Below are positions 1-8,818 of a DNA stretch of 64,000 bases, one piece after another (position 1 is the first letter of the stretch; every line of letters starts with the position of its first letter). The translations under genes and the position numbers were made by a program. The notes beneath the pieces were generated by a model, which was not told the DNA's origin, made no database searches, and saw only the letters and a list, made by a program, of their open reading frames with translations. The DNA comes from Phaeobacter sp. G2 (GTDB lineage: Bacteria; Pseudomonadota; Alphaproteobacteria; Rhodobacterales; Rhodobacteraceae). The stretch is taken from contig CP104100.1 in the NCBI GenBank assembly GCA_025163595.1, positions 1,364,001 through 1,428,000 of the forward strand, read 5' to 3'.

Positions 1-273
1 CGCGCGGTGCTGGCCCATCTTGCCGCCACCGGAGCGGTGGCTGCGGGGGATGATGTTCTGGAGTCGGTGCTGGGCGGCTCGGTCCTGTCCAAGCTGTCAC
101 GCCGCTTTGGCGAAGGGGTGGTCAATGGCGCCCTGTCGGCCCGTGTTGGCATCGCTGCCATGGAGGTCTGCCGCCCCTTGCCCTTCTCGCGGGCGCATCG
201 CCCCGCGACCCGGCGGGTGATCAAAGGCGCCTTGGCCGGGCTGTTTCGCCGCGATCAGGCGCCGGAACCGTAA
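1..273 (+). CDS. DUF697 / YcjF-type membrane protein, 3' end only
   Basis: The reading frame is open from the first base of the window and stops at 271-273, so only the last 90 residues of a longer protein are present. The visible part contains GEGVVNGALSARVG followed by AMEVCRPLPF. This is the conserved C-terminal pattern of the DUF697/YcjF-like inner-membrane proteins, which often lie beside the YcjX GTPase-like gene. The function of the family is poorly defined; a role in envelope stress is usually suggested. Family membership is fairly clear from the motif; topology and partner cannot be checked because the upstream part is missing. Confidence 0.7.
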   Translation, partial: RAVLAHLAATGAVAAGDDVLESVLGGSVLSKLSRRFGEGVVNGALSARVGIAAMEVCRPLPFSRAHRPATRRVIKGALAGLFRRDQAPEP

Positions 274-861
274 AAGTCGTGATAATCCAATCGCCTGTTC
301 TGCGTAGCTCAGGCCGCGTCAGGCCCACAGGCCCGGTCAAACCCACAGGTCAGGGTGATCTTTGCTGTGGAAAATCCTGTGGAAATACCTGTGCACAGTG
401 CTAGGAAGGGACCCAAAATCATAATGATATTAAGGGCCTTTCCCCTTTGCTTCAGCTGAGCTGCGGACAGGCGCTGGCTGTGGGTATCAGTGATAACCGG
501 GATCCGTTGCTTTGCCTGTCTTTGCCCCACCCGGCTGAAACGCACCCGCTCAGCGGCCGGTGACCTGCGCAAAAAGCTGGGTCAGGTGGCAGCTGCGCCA
601 TGAGAGCCGCGAGGCTCTGCAAGAGCGCTGTTTTCCACAGGTGGGGAGGTGTTATCCACAGGCGGGGCATATTTATTCACAGAATTGAGATTGCGGTGGC
701 AGCTCTGTCACGGCTATTTTGCGTTTCTTTAGTGATGTTTTTCTAACAATTATCGCGGGCGTAACCGGAATTTGGGGCGATAATTTTCCAATTCTCAACT
801 TTGGGCACTTTGGGGTTAGCCCTGATTTCAGGTATGGGGCCGGTCTGGACGTCGCTGCGCC
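274..861. promoter_or_regulatory. Spacer with a phased array of DnaA-box-like sequences
   Basis: This 588-bp spacer has no convincing gene. It holds TTTTCCACA at 631-639, TTATCCACA at 652-660 and TTATTCACA at 673-681. All three are in the same orientation and start exactly 21 bp apart. The last two fit the DnaA-box consensus TTATNCACA perfectly. Further upstream, in the opposite orientation, are TGTGGAAAA at 366-374, TGTGGAAAT at 378-386 and the related TGTGCACAG at 390-398. The DNA after the array (about 670-810) is noticeably AT-rich for this genome. The arrangement suggests a site bound by several DnaA molecules: an origin, a titration site or a DnaA-controlled promoter. No dnaA, parAB, gidAB or hemE gene is visible nearby, so origin function is unproven. 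Confidence 0.5.
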
Positions 862-1311
862 TTAGAAAAGTTTGGGCGGTCCGTCCTTGGGTTGGCGCAT
901 GGCTACGATCCCGGTGCGAAAGCCCTCGCCGATACGATCTGCCAGCGTGCCCCATTGCAGCGCAATCGGCGCGGGCAGCTCGGCCCGCAGCACTTCGTGG
1001 AACAGACCTAGCCACTGTGGGAAATGCTCTGCCTGGATTTCGGGGCGCGAGACATGCACCCGCATCGGATTGCCATTATAGCTCTTTTCGCGCAGGATCG
1101 CATTACGCCAGAACCGGGCGATCTTGGCCTCATGCGCGGGCCAGTCTGCATCTTCCACATAGCGGGCAAAAATGGGCCCCAGCTCTGGATGCGCGCGGAT
1201 GCGGATGTAGAACAGGGTCACCACACGGTCGATTTCGGATCCACTGATGTCAAAGCGCTTCATCGGGTGATTGGCGGTTTGGGGGGTGTCGGTTGGTGAG
1301 GTCTTGGTCAT
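862..1311 (-). CDS. Group III truncated haemoglobin
   Basis: The 149-residue protein is a single globin domain preceded by about 20 polar residues. It shows the group III truncated globin pattern: LFYIRIRAHPELGPIF near the B/C helices, an FWRN segment, GNPMRVH around residues 80-86 with the probable haem-ligating proximal histidine, and FPQWLGLFHEVL containing the G-helix tryptophan. Such proteins bind haem and small ligands such as oxygen or nitric oxide in the cytoplasm; the physiological role of group III members is not settled. A later start at Met17, just before the globin fold, is possible. The gene stands alone, divergent from the next gene, with the DnaA-box spacer beyond its 3' end. 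Confidence 0.85.
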   Translation of the reverse strand: MTKTSPTDTPQTANHPMKRFDISGSEIDRVVTLFYIRIRAHPELGPIFARYVEDADWPAHEAKIARFWRNAILREKSYNGNPMRVHVSRPEIQAEHFPQWLGLFHEVLRAELPAPIALQWGTLADRIGEGFRTGIVAMRQPKDGPPKLF

Positions 1312-1469
1312 GGGGCTGTCTCGCTTGCGGTCTTGGCCCAGCGGCCGGTCCCGCTGCTGCCCTCACATAGGGGTTTCCTTGGCTGATGGGTAGGGGCGGC
1401 GTTGATCTGTCGCAAGGCACAGGCGCCGGGATCCATTAGATGTAGGAGCCCTAACAGAAGGAGCCCGCC

Positions 1470-2180
1470 ATGGTCGATCACGGTCACAGCCCGCAGGAAA
1501 TCAGCGATCGCATTGGCAGGCCTCCGGGGCGCGGGGTGCTGCGGGATGTGGTTTACGGTGCCATTGATGGCTCGGTCACCACCTTCGCAATTGTCGCCGG
1601 GGTGGCGGGTGCGGGGTTGTCGCCCTTTGTCATTGTGGCGCTGGGGCTGGCCAATGTGCTGGCGGATGGGTTTTCGATGGCTGCGGGCAATTATTCCGGC
1701 ACCAAGGCGGAACTGGACGATCTCAAACGCCTGCGTCAGGTCGAGGAGAACCACATCAAAACCTACCCCGAAGGTGAGCGTGGCGAGGCGCGGGAGATCC
1801 TGCGGCTCAAGGGGTTGTCGGGGCCGGTGCTGGAGGCGGCGACCGATGCGATCTGCGCCGACAAAGAGGCCTGGATCAACCTGATGATGGAGGGCGAATA
1901 TGGCGTCAGCCCGGTGGACCCTGACCCAATGCGCGCGGCGCTGGCTACCTTTGCGGCCTTTCTGCTGGCGGGAATGGTGCCGTTGCTACCCTTTTTGCTG
2001 GGGCTGGAATCGGCCTTTACCATTTCGGTCTGGCTGACGCTGGTGACCTTTTTTGCCATTGGCGCCTTCAAAAGCCATTGGGCCCTGACGCCCTGGTGGC
2101 GTTCGGGGGCAGAGACCCTGGCCATTGGCGGCGCAGCTGCGGCATTGGCCTATGGGGTGGGCTGCCTGTTTCAGGCCTGA
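1470..2180 (+). CDS. VIT/CCC1-family iron/manganese transporter
   Basis: The 236-residue integral membrane protein matches the VIT family of Fe(II)/Mn(II) transporters. The first membrane helix carries the family signature DVVYGAIDGSVTTFAIVAGV, with the acidic residue expected in the ion path. It is followed by LGLANVLADGFSMAAGNY and then a charged cytoplasmic stretch (about residues 80-140) rich in Glu and Lys, matching the metal-binding hairpin of the family. Three more hydrophobic segments follow to the C terminus. Family members export or sequester divalent metal from the cytoplasm. AGGAG about 6 bases before the ATG supports the start. No regulator is linked; the divergent neighbour is the truncated haemoglobin. 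Confidence 0.85.
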   Translation: MVDHGHSPQEISDRIGRPPGRGVLRDVVYGAIDGSVTTFAIVAGVAGAGLSPFVIVALGLANVLADGFSMAAGNYSGTKAELDDLKRLRQVEENHIKTYPEGERGEAREILRLKGLSGPVLEAATDAICADKEAWINLMMEGEYGVSPVDPDPMRAALATFAAFLLAGMVPLLPFLLGLESAFTISVWLTLVTFFAIGAFKSHWALTPWWRSGAETLAIGGAAAALAYGVGCLFQA

Positions 2181-2354
2181 GCCAGGCCGGGGGTTCACTA
2201 CCCCAAAGGTTTCGCGTGCGAAACGAATTAGCGATCTGCTAACCTTGCTTCGGACTTTCCTAAACTGGTGTGCGCAGGTGTCACAGGCGGTCTTGTGCGC
2301 TGGACAAAACCCCGACGCTGCGCCAGCTTGCCGGGGCTGATTCAATGGAAATTC

Positions 2355-3686
2355 ATGACAATGGCCAAGAGCACCACCCCCAGTACAGGACCTCGGGTTT
2401 TGGTCCTTGGGGGCTATGGGTTTATTGGCGCCGCGCTGGTGCGGGCGCTGATCCGGGCGGGCTGCGCGGTTGCGGTCTTTGGCCGTGATGGCAAAATGGC
2501 AGAGCGCGTCGCGCCGGGGGTGGCGTTTGTCCCCGGAGATCTGCGCAGTTTTGCAAAGGCGCAGGACTGGCTGGCGGTGATCAGGGGCTATGATCTGGTG
2601 GTGAACGCAGCGGGGCAATTGCAGGCCTCGACGGCAGAGCTGGATCAGGTGCAGCATCTGGCGATTGCCGCTTTGGCGGTGGCCTGTGGCGACACGGGGA
2701 CTGGCCTAGTGCAGATTTCTGCTACGGGGGCCTGTGCTGACAGCGCCACAGAATTTATGCGCAGCAAGGCGGCTGCAGATGCGGCGGTGGTGAAACAGGC
2801 CGACCGCACCAATATCTGGGTGCTGAAACCTGGGCTGGTTCTTGGTCAGGGTGCTTTTGGCGGCACTGCGTTGTTGCGGATGCTGGCGGCCATGCCTGTG
2901 GTGCAACCCGTGGCACTGGGCCAGGCACAAATCCAATCTGTCGGTCTGGAGGCGGTGGCCACTGCTGTCTGTCAGGCGGCGCGGGCCGCGCTGCCGCCGG
3001 GCAGCTATGATTTGGTGGAGGATCAGCCGCACAGCCTGCAAGAGATCCTGCGGCAGACCCGGGCCTGGCTGGGTTTTGCCCCGGCGCGCTGGCAGATTTT
3101 GCTGCCGCGCCCGCTGCTGTGGCTGACCACCCGGGGGGCGGATGTGCTGGGTTATTTGGGCTGGCGCTCGCCGCTGCGCCGCACTGCGGTTCAGGTGCTG
3201 GAACAGGGCATCGCTGGCGATCCCGCCCCCTACCGCCAAGCGACCGGGCAGGGGGTGGCTGCCCTGCCACAGATCCTGGGCGAGATGCGGGCGGGGCGGG
3301 AGCACCGGCTGGAAGCGCGGATGCTGCTTTGCATGCCCTTTGCGGTGGCGCTGCTGAGCCTGTTTTGGTTTTTATCCGGCATCATCGCCCTGTGGCAGCT
3401 CGACAGCGCAGCACTGCATCTGACAGCAGCTGGCTGGAGCCCCGGCCTGTCCCGCACCAGTGTGGCCTTTTGGGCGGGGGTTGATATCGCCCTGGCACTG
3501 GCGCTGTTGTGGCGCCCCCGGGCACGGCAGGCCTGTCTTGGCATGGTGGCTGTGACGCTGTTTTACCTTGGCGCTGCCAGCCTGGTGACGCCGCAGATGT
3601 GGAGCGATCCGCTGGGTCCATTGGTCAAGACATTGCCGGGGCTGATGCTGGCCCTGATCACCCATCAACTGCTGCAGGAGCGTTAA
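2355..3686 (+). CDS. NAD(P)-binding epimerase-like protein fused to a DoxX-like membrane domain
   Basis: The N-terminal half (to about residue 290) is a short-chain dehydrogenase/epimerase-type Rossmann fold with VLVLGGYGFIGAALVRALI, the dinucleotide-binding GxxGxxG. The usual catalytic YxxxK is not obvious; the family is often called atypical SDR. From about residue 315 there are four hydrophobic segments like the DoxX-like/DUF4345-type membrane domain. The product is therefore probably an inner-membrane-anchored oxidoreductase of unknown substrate. The frame is open further upstream, but that segment does not look like protein; the ATG at 2355 (or 2361) starts just before the Rossmann fold. 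The next gene begins immediately after the stop, which suggests one operon. Confidence 0.75.
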   Translation: MTMAKSTTPSTGPRVLVLGGYGFIGAALVRALIRAGCAVAVFGRDGKMAERVAPGVAFVPGDLRSFAKAQDWLAVIRGYDLVVNAAGQLQASTAELDQVQHLAIAALAVACGDTGTGLVQISATGACADSATEFMRSKAAADAAVVKQADRTNIWVLKPGLVLGQGAFGGTALLRMLAAMPVVQPVALGQAQIQSVGLEAVATAVCQAARAALPPGSYDLVEDQPHSLQEILRQTRAWLGFAPARWQILLPRPLLWLTTRGADVLGYLGWRSPLRRTAVQVLEQGIAGDPAPYRQATGQGVAALPQILGEMRAGREHRLEARMLLCMPFAVALLSLFWFLSGIIALWQLDSAALHLTAAGWSPGLSRTSVAFWAGVDIALALALLWRPRARQACLGMVAVTLFYLGAASLVTPQMWSDPLGPLVKTLPGLMLALITHQLLQER

Positions 3687-3687
3687 G

Positions 3688-4164
3688 GTGGAGTATGACC
3701 TGATCCTGCGCTGGCTGCATGTGCTGGGCGCCTGTACCCTGCTTGGCACCGGCGCTGGTATCGCCTTTTTTATGGTGATGGCGCATCGCAGCGCGGACCC
3801 CCGGATAATTGCCCATACCGCCGGGGTGGTTGTGCTGGCCGATCTCTTGTTTACCACCACGGCCGTGGTGGTGCAGCCGGTGACCGGTGCTTTGCTGGCA
3901 CATGCGCTGGAGTGGAGCCTGTGGGAAGGTTGGATTCTGCTGTCGCTGGGCCTGTATCTGCTGACGGGGCTGTTTTGGCTGCCGGTGGTGTGGATCCAAA
4001 TCCGGCTTCGCAATCTTGCGCGCGCGGCGGCGACCACAGGGGCCGGGCTCCCAGCCACATACCATCGCCTGTTTCGCATCTGGTTTGCCTGCGGCTTTCC
4101 CGCCTTTGCAGCCGTATTGGCCATCGTCTGGCTGATGCTGGCGCGCCCCGATATAGGCTTTTGA
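3688..4164 (+). CDS. DUF2269 family membrane protein
   Basis: The 158-residue protein starts with GTG one base after the preceding stop, so the two are almost certainly cotranscribed. It has four hydrophobic segments, with LRWLHVLGACTLLGTG at the N terminus and LFTTTAVVVQPVTGALL in the middle, typical of DUF2269 predicted integral membrane proteins. The histidine in the first helix is conserved in the family. The function is unknown. Its tight pairing with the epimerase/DoxX-like fusion recurs in related bacteria as far as I recall, which suggests a joint membrane role, but nothing in the sequence gives the substrate. Confidence 0.75.
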   Translation: MEYDLILRWLHVLGACTLLGTGAGIAFFMVMAHRSADPRIIAHTAGVVVLADLLFTTTAVVVQPVTGALLAHALEWSLWEGWILLSLGLYLLTGLFWLPVVWIQIRLRNLARAAATTGAGLPATYHRLFRIWFACGFPAFAAVLAIVWLMLARPDIGF

Positions 4165-4393
4165 AGCTCTGTGCCTCTGGCAGGGCGTCGCAGGCATGTC
4201 GGTGCAAGCGGGTTTGCCAGAAATCAAACCGATGGGCTGAGACCTGAGCGAACAAGGGAGCCGCAATCTAGCCTGAAGTCTGTTGCCAGGCTGCGACATT
4301 CAGCGTTGGTAGAACCCCGCTTTACCCCGGGGCGTAGTCGGCCTATAACGCCTGCATGTCCAATATCCTGGCCATCATTATTCGAATTATATC

Positions 4394-4424
4394 CCCGGCG
4401 CTCTGATCACATGAGACGCCGGGC
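4394..4424 (+). other. Leader hairpin upstream of ileS
   Basis: Arms CCCGGCG and CGCCGGG, extended by TCT/AGA with one bulged base, enclose a short AT-containing loop. The structure lies about 70 bases before the ileS start, in an otherwise gene-free spacer (4165-4495). It has no run of T after it, so it is not a standard intrinsic terminator. It could be part of the ileS leader, an end of the upstream transcript, or fortuitous in GC-rich DNA. T-box leaders are not expected in this group, and I see no T-box sequence. Confidence 0.35.
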
Positions 4425-4495
4425 AAAGGCGCTTGAGCCATCGCGCCGAACCGAATAACCCGATTTCCGAACCGATTATCCAAAGGACGCCACCC

Positions 4496-7411
4496 ATGTG
4501 CGCCGACACTGCTGATACCCCCGAATACAAACAGACCCTGAACCTGCCCAAGACCGATTTCCCCATGCGCGCAGGCCTGCCCAAGCGCGAGCCCCACTGG
4601 CTGGAGCGCTGGGCCAAGATCGGCGTCTATGACCGGCTGCGCGAAAAGACAGGGCGCACGCCTTTCACGCTGCATGACGGCCCGCCCTACGCTAACGGCC
4701 ATCTGCACATTGGTCATGCGCTGAACAAGACCATCAAGGACATGATCGTGCGCTCGCACCAGATGATGGGCTTTGACTCGCGCTACGTGCCGGGCTGGGA
4801 TTGCCACGGGTTACCGATCGAGTGGAAGATCGAAGAGCAGTACCGCAAGAAGGGCAAGAACAAAGATGCCGTGGATGTGGTGGAGTTCCGCCAGGAATGC
4901 CGCGCCTTTGCCGACCAATGGGTGGATATCCAGCGCGAAGAGTTCAAGCGCCTGGGCATCACCGGCAACTGGGCTGATCCGTACCTCACGATGGATTTCC
5001 ATGCCGAGGCGGTGATCGCGGCGGAGTTCCAGAAGTTCCTGATGAACGGCACGCTGTATCAGGGCTCCAAACCGGTGATGTGGTCGCCGGTGGAAAAAAC
5101 CGCCCTGGCCGAGGCCGAGGTAGAATACCACGACAAGGAGAGCTTTACCGTCTGGGTGAAGTTTGCCGTTACCGGCGGATCTGAAGATCTGGCAGGCGCC
5201 CATGTGGTGATCTGGACCACCACCCCCTGGACCATGCCGTCCAACAAGGCCGTCGTGTATGGCGATAGCTTTGATTACGGCCTCTACGAGGTCACCGACG
5301 CGCCGGAAGAATGCTGGGCCGCCAAAGGCGATCGCTTCATCCTGGCCGACAAACTGGCCGTTGACGTGATGTCCCGCGCCCGCCTGGCCGAGGGCCAGTA
5401 TAGCCGCGTGCGCACCGTGCCAGCGGATGAGCTGGCACCGCTGCAACTGTCGCACCCGCTGGCTGGCGCCGACGGCAGCAATGGCGAATGGGATGCGCCG
5501 CGTGATTTCCGCGCCGCGCCTTTTGTGACCGACGAAGAAGGCACCGGCTTTGTGCACTGCGCGCCAAGCCACGGGATGGAGGAATTTGAGCTCTACCGTG
5601 ATCTGGGCATGCTGGAGCAGGTGATCACCTATAACGTCATGGATGATGGCGGCTTTCGCGCCGATCTGCCGTTCTTTGGTGGCAAATACATCCTTAACCG
5701 CAAGGGCGGCGAGGGCGATGCCAACAAGGCCGTAATCGACAAGCTGGTCGAGGTCGGCGGCTTGCTGGCCCGTGGCAAGATCAAGCACAGCTACCCGCAC
5801 AGCTGGCGCTCCAAGGCACCGATCATCTATCGCAACACACCCCAGTGGTTTGCCAGCGTGGATCGCGCGGTGGGCGACGGTCAGGACGAGATGGGCACAA
5901 CCATCCGCGAACGCGCCCTGCGCTCGATCGACGAGCTGGTGAAATGGACGCCGCAAAAGGGCCGTAACCGGCTTTATTCCATGATCGAAGCCCGCCCTGA
6001 CTGGGTACTGTCGCGCCAGCGCGCCTGGGGCGTGCCGCTGACCTGCTTTGTGAAAAAGGGTCTGCTGCCCACGGATGAGGGCTTTTTGCTGCGCGATGAC
6101 GCGGTGAATGCCCGTATCGTTGCAGCCTTTGAAACCGAAGGCGCCGATGCCTGGTATCTGGACGGTGCCAAGGAACGTTTCCTGGGATCGGATTACAATG
6201 CGGACGAGTGGGAGCAGGTGTTCGACGTGCTCGACGTTTGGTTTGATTCCGGCTCGACCCATGCCTTTGTGCTGCGCGACCGCAAAGACGGCACCGAAGA
6301 TGGTATTGCCGATGTCTATATGGAAGGCACCGACCAACACCGGGGCTGGTTCCACTCCTCCTTGTTGCAGGCCTGCGGCACCAAGGGCCGTGCACCCTAT
6401 AAAAACGTTGTTACCCATGGGTTTACCCTGGATGGCAAGGGCAACAAGATGTCCAAATCTCTGGGCAATACCATCGTGCCTGAGGAGATCGTCAAACAGT
6501 ACGGCGCCGATATCCTGCGGCTCTGGGTGGCGCAGACCGATTATACCTCGGATCAGCGCATCGGCCCTGAGATCCTGAAAGGCACCGCCGACAGCTATCG
6601 TCGCTTGCGCAACACCATGCGCTATATGCTGGGCTCGCTGCATGATTTCACCGATGATCAGCGCGTTGATGCTGCGGATATGCCCGAGCTGGAGCAATGG
6701 GTGTTGCACCGTCTGGCCGAGCTGGATCACCAGGTCCGCAACGGCTATAAAGCCTTTGATTTCAACGGGGTGTGGCAGGCGATCTTTACCTTTGCCACCG
6801 TCGACCTTTCCGCCTTCTACTTTGATGTGCGCAAGGATGCGCTGTATTGTGACGGCGACACGCTGAATGCCCGCGCCGCCCGGACCGTGCTTGATATCCT
6901 GTTTCACCGTCTGACCACCTGGCTGGCGCCAATCCTGGTGTTCACCATGGAAGAAGTCTGGCTGGAGCGTTTCCCCGGCGAGGACAGCTCGGTGCATCTG
7001 GTAGATATCCCCGATACCCCGGCAGATTGGCTGAACGAGCCGCTTTCGGCCAAATGGGCGCAGATCCGTCAGGCCCGCCGGGTGGTGACAGCTGCACTCG
7101 AACTGCAGCGTATCGACAAGGTGATTGGTGCCTCGCTGGAGGCAAATCCGGTGGTGCATGTGCGTGATCCAGAGGTGCTGGCCCTGCTGAAATCGGTGAA
7201 CTTTGCCGATATCTGCATCACCTCCGACATCTCCCTCACCACTGACCCGGCGCCGGCAGAGGCCTTCCGTATGCCCGAAGTCGACGGTATCTCGGTGGTC
7301 TTTGAAAAAGCCGAAGGCGACAAGTGCCAGCGCTGCTGGAAAATCCTGCCGGATGTTGGCAGCCATTCCCACGCCGGCCTCTGCGGCCGCTGCGATACAG
7401 CCCTGAGCTGA
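4496..7411 (+). CDS. ileS: Isoleucine--tRNA ligase
   Basis: This 971-residue class I synthetase charges tRNA-Ile with isoleucine. The HIGH-type motif is in NGHLHIGHALNK near residue 70. The CP1 editing domain contains TTTPWTMPSNKAVV. The tRNA-binding DWVLSRQRAWGVPL and the KMSKS motif in GNKMSKSLGN follow. The C-terminal zinc ribbon is shown by CQRCW and CGRCD. Length and domain order fit bacterial IleRS of the common zinc-containing type. The frame is open 63 bases further upstream from a TTG, but the ATG at 4496 has AAAGGA 8 bases before it and begins the normal N terminus. Transcription ends at the strong hairpin at 7545-7582. The antisense strand is also open over most of this gene; that is a codon-bias shadow. 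Confidence 0.97.
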   Translation: MCADTADTPEYKQTLNLPKTDFPMRAGLPKREPHWLERWAKIGVYDRLREKTGRTPFTLHDGPPYANGHLHIGHALNKTIKDMIVRSHQMMGFDSRYVPGWDCHGLPIEWKIEEQYRKKGKNKDAVDVVEFRQECRAFADQWVDIQREEFKRLGITGNWADPYLTMDFHAEAVIAAEFQKFLMNGTLYQGSKPVMWSPVEKTALAEAEVEYHDKESFTVWVKFAVTGGSEDLAGAHVVIWTTTPWTMPSNKAVVYGDSFDYGLYEVTDAPEECWAAKGDRFILADKLAVDVMSRARLAEGQYSRVRTVPADELAPLQLSHPLAGADGSNGEWDAPRDFRAAPFVTDEEGTGFVHCAPSHGMEEFELYRDLGMLEQVITYNVMDDGGFRADLPFFGGKYILNRKGGEGDANKAVIDKLVEVGGLLARGKIKHSYPHSWRSKAPIIYRNTPQWFASVDRAVGDGQDEMGTTIRERALRSIDELVKWTPQKGRNRLYSMIEARPDWVLSRQRAWGVPLTCFVKKGLLPTDEGFLLRDDAVNARIVAAFETEGADAWYLDGAKERFLGSDYNADEWEQVFDVLDVWFDSGSTHAFVLRDRKDGTEDGIADVYMEGTDQHRGWFHSSLLQACGTKGRAPYKNVVTHGFTLDGKGNKMSKSLGNTIVPEEIVKQYGADILRLWVAQTDYTSDQRIGPEILKGTADSYRRLRNTMRYMLGSLHDFTDDQRVDAADMPELEQWVLHRLAELDHQVRNGYKAFDFNGVWQAIFTFATVDLSAFYFDVRKDALYCDGDTLNARAARTVLDILFHRLTTWLAPILVFTMEEVWLERFPGEDSSVHLVDIPDTPADWLNEPLSAKWAQIRQARRVVTAALELQRIDKVIGASLEANPVVHVRDPEVLALLKSVNFADICITSDISLTTDPAPAEAFRMPEVDGISVVFEKAEGDKCQRCWKILPDVGSHSHAGLCGRCDTALS

Positions 7412-7500
7412 GGCGCGCCTCAGTATATACGGGCCCAATCGTATAAGGGTCTGAACTCAAAACGTGTCTGGCAGCCTGGTGCTGCCGGCCACCCATAAAA

Positions 7501-7538
7501 CGGCCCCCAATCTGCGGTGCGACTCGCAGCTTGGGCCG
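7501..7538. other. GC-rich inverted repeat after ileS
   Basis: CGGCCCCCAATCTGCG and CGCAGCTTGGGCCG form a long imperfect stem with an 8-base loop, directly before the terminator hairpin. It probably forms part of the ileS 3' end and may protect the transcript. Confidence 0.45.
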
Positions 7539-7544
7539 GGCGAA

Positions 7545-7582
7545 CAAAAAAAACCTGTCGCGCCATGCGCGGCAGGTTTTCT
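7545..7582. terminator. Bidirectional intrinsic terminator between ileS and a convergent gene
   Basis: The stem AACCTGTCGCGC / GCGCGGCAGGTT has 12 base pairs, one of them G-U, around a CAT loop. It has a run of A on its left and TTTTCTT on its right, so it can stop ileS from the left and the convergent gene at 7643-8035 from the right. Confidence 0.85.
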
Positions 7583-7642
7583 TGTCTGGAGGGGAAGGAG
7601 AGAGAGGTCGTAATACGCGGGAGGGTTCTGATGTGGAGGGCG

Positions 7643-8035
7643 TTACAGAGAGGCTCCATCAACCGCAGCCACAGCTTGGCTGCGCGCGGCGCGATAGCTG
7701 TCTTCTGCCATCAGGCTGCTGACAGGTTTTGGACCCGGGGCATGGTTCGAGGTCAGAGCCAGGAACTGCGCCAACATTGCCTGTTCGGCATAGCTGACAC
7801 GGCCCAGGGCCTTGTTTCTTGCCGCTTCTAGGGCCGGGCCTGCTGACTGGGGGGTGCCCATTTCGGATTGCTGGGCTTTCTCTGCCGCCTTCAGCGCTGT
7901 TTCACGCTGGATGGCCCGATCCATTCCTTGGGTCTTACCTTCGTTAAGACTTGCATCCATTTCAGGAACGCCTGCCTTGTAAGAAGCGGCAAGGTTGCTG
8001 ACATTGAGATTTGAACCAATTGCAGAGATCATCAT
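7643..8035 (-). CDS. Small hypothetical protein, Ala-rich
   Basis: A 130-residue protein that I do not recognise. It starts with MMISAIGSNLNVSNLA, has a charged Lys/Glu/Gln-rich helical middle, then a segment with RVSYAEQAMLAQFLAL and a terminal Ala-rich helix. There is no signal peptide, membrane segment or cysteine, so it should be cytoplasmic and mostly helical. Two adjacent ATG codons make the exact start uncertain by one residue. It is transcribed towards ileS and shares the bidirectional terminator. About 30 bases upstream there is TTAA-N7-TTAT (8066-8080), one base off the CtrA consensus; control by CtrA is only a guess. Confidence 0.6.
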   Translation of the reverse strand: MMISAIGSNLNVSNLAASYKAGVPEMDASLNEGKTQGMDRAIQRETALKAAEKAQQSEMGTPQSAGPALEAARNKALGRVSYAEQAMLAQFLALTSNHAPGPKPVSSLMAEDSYRAARSQAVAAVDGASL

Positions 8036-8222
8036 CTTAACCCATCCATTCTTTCTGAACTTGTTTTAACAGAGTTTTATCAAAATTGACGCCCCCCCTT
8101 GGGTCACGGTTCGGAGGAATTAGGTTAGCGACCTATACGAAAGTGCGAATTTACTCTGTATTTACGCCCCAAAACTATGCCCTAGTGCAGGAAACCGTCC
8201 TTATCCTTACGGAGCATCTGCA

Positions 8223-8675
8223 ATGCCGTCGGCCCAGATTGATACATTTGTCGGAATATTGAGCGTGACAGAGACCGATGGGGCGATAACCGGCCTGCGC
8301 TGGGGGCCGCAGGAACAATCCAGAACCGCGCTCCTGGACCGCGCCATAGACCAGCTCAGAGCCTATTTTGCCCGGGAGCTGCATCGTTTTGATCTGCCAT
8401 TGCATATTGCCGGATCGGCGTTCCAGCAGGCGGTCTGCGCGGCAATGCTGGCAATTCCCATGGGGCAGACCAGGACCTATGGTGATATTTCCAAGGAGCT
8501 GAACATCCCGCCTCAACCCGTGGGCAATGCCTGTGGCGCCAATCCAATCCCGGTAATCATTCCCTGCCACCGGGTTCTGGCGGCAGAGGGCCTGGGCGGG
8601 TTTTCTGGCGGCACGGGGATTGAGACAAAAATAGCCCTGCTCAAACACGAAGGCGCTGCCAGCTTACTGATCTGA
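8223..8675 (+). CDS. ogt: Methylated-DNA--protein-cysteine methyltransferase
   Basis: The 150-residue protein transfers the alkyl group from O6-alkylguanine in DNA to its own cysteine and is used once. The active-site motif IPCHRV is present around residue 116, preceded by the helix-turn-helix region FQQAVCAAMLAIPMGQTRTY that binds DNA and flips the base. GNACGANPIPVIIPC is the normal family context. The length fits the compact Ogt form with a short N-terminal domain and no Ada-type regulator domain. It stands alone, separated from pcs by about 180 bp and convergent with it. Confidence 0.93.
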   Translation: MPSAQIDTFVGILSVTETDGAITGLRWGPQEQSRTALLDRAIDQLRAYFARELHRFDLPLHIAGSAFQQAVCAAMLAIPMGQTRTYGDISKELNIPPQPVGNACGANPIPVIIPCHRVLAAEGLGGFSGGTGIETKIALLKHEGAASLLI

Positions 8676-8818
8676 GGCTTTGCGCGCCCCCAATGCGACC
8701 TCTGGTTTGTGTCTTTGCACCAACGTTCCGGCGGGCATGTGCTTTGACTCAGTCACAGCACAGAGGGGTTGGTCTCTTTTATATTACACCGCTGCAAACA
8801 GGGGCTGGCTTTGGCAGG

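Noticed and set aside
274..861. Calling the DnaA-box spacer the chromosomal origin outright
   Set aside because: No dnaA, parAB, gidAB, hemE or similar origin-linked gene is visible and skew cannot be computed here; kept only as a candidate.
4165..4495. tRNA or T-box leader before ileS
   Set aside because: No T-loop GTTCGA-type sequence with a matching acceptor stem and no T-box sequence was seen.
4811..7438. 875-residue open frame on the minus strand across ileS
   Set aside because: It lies fully opposite a certain essential gene, has no domain or ribosome site, and such frames arise from third-position GC bias.
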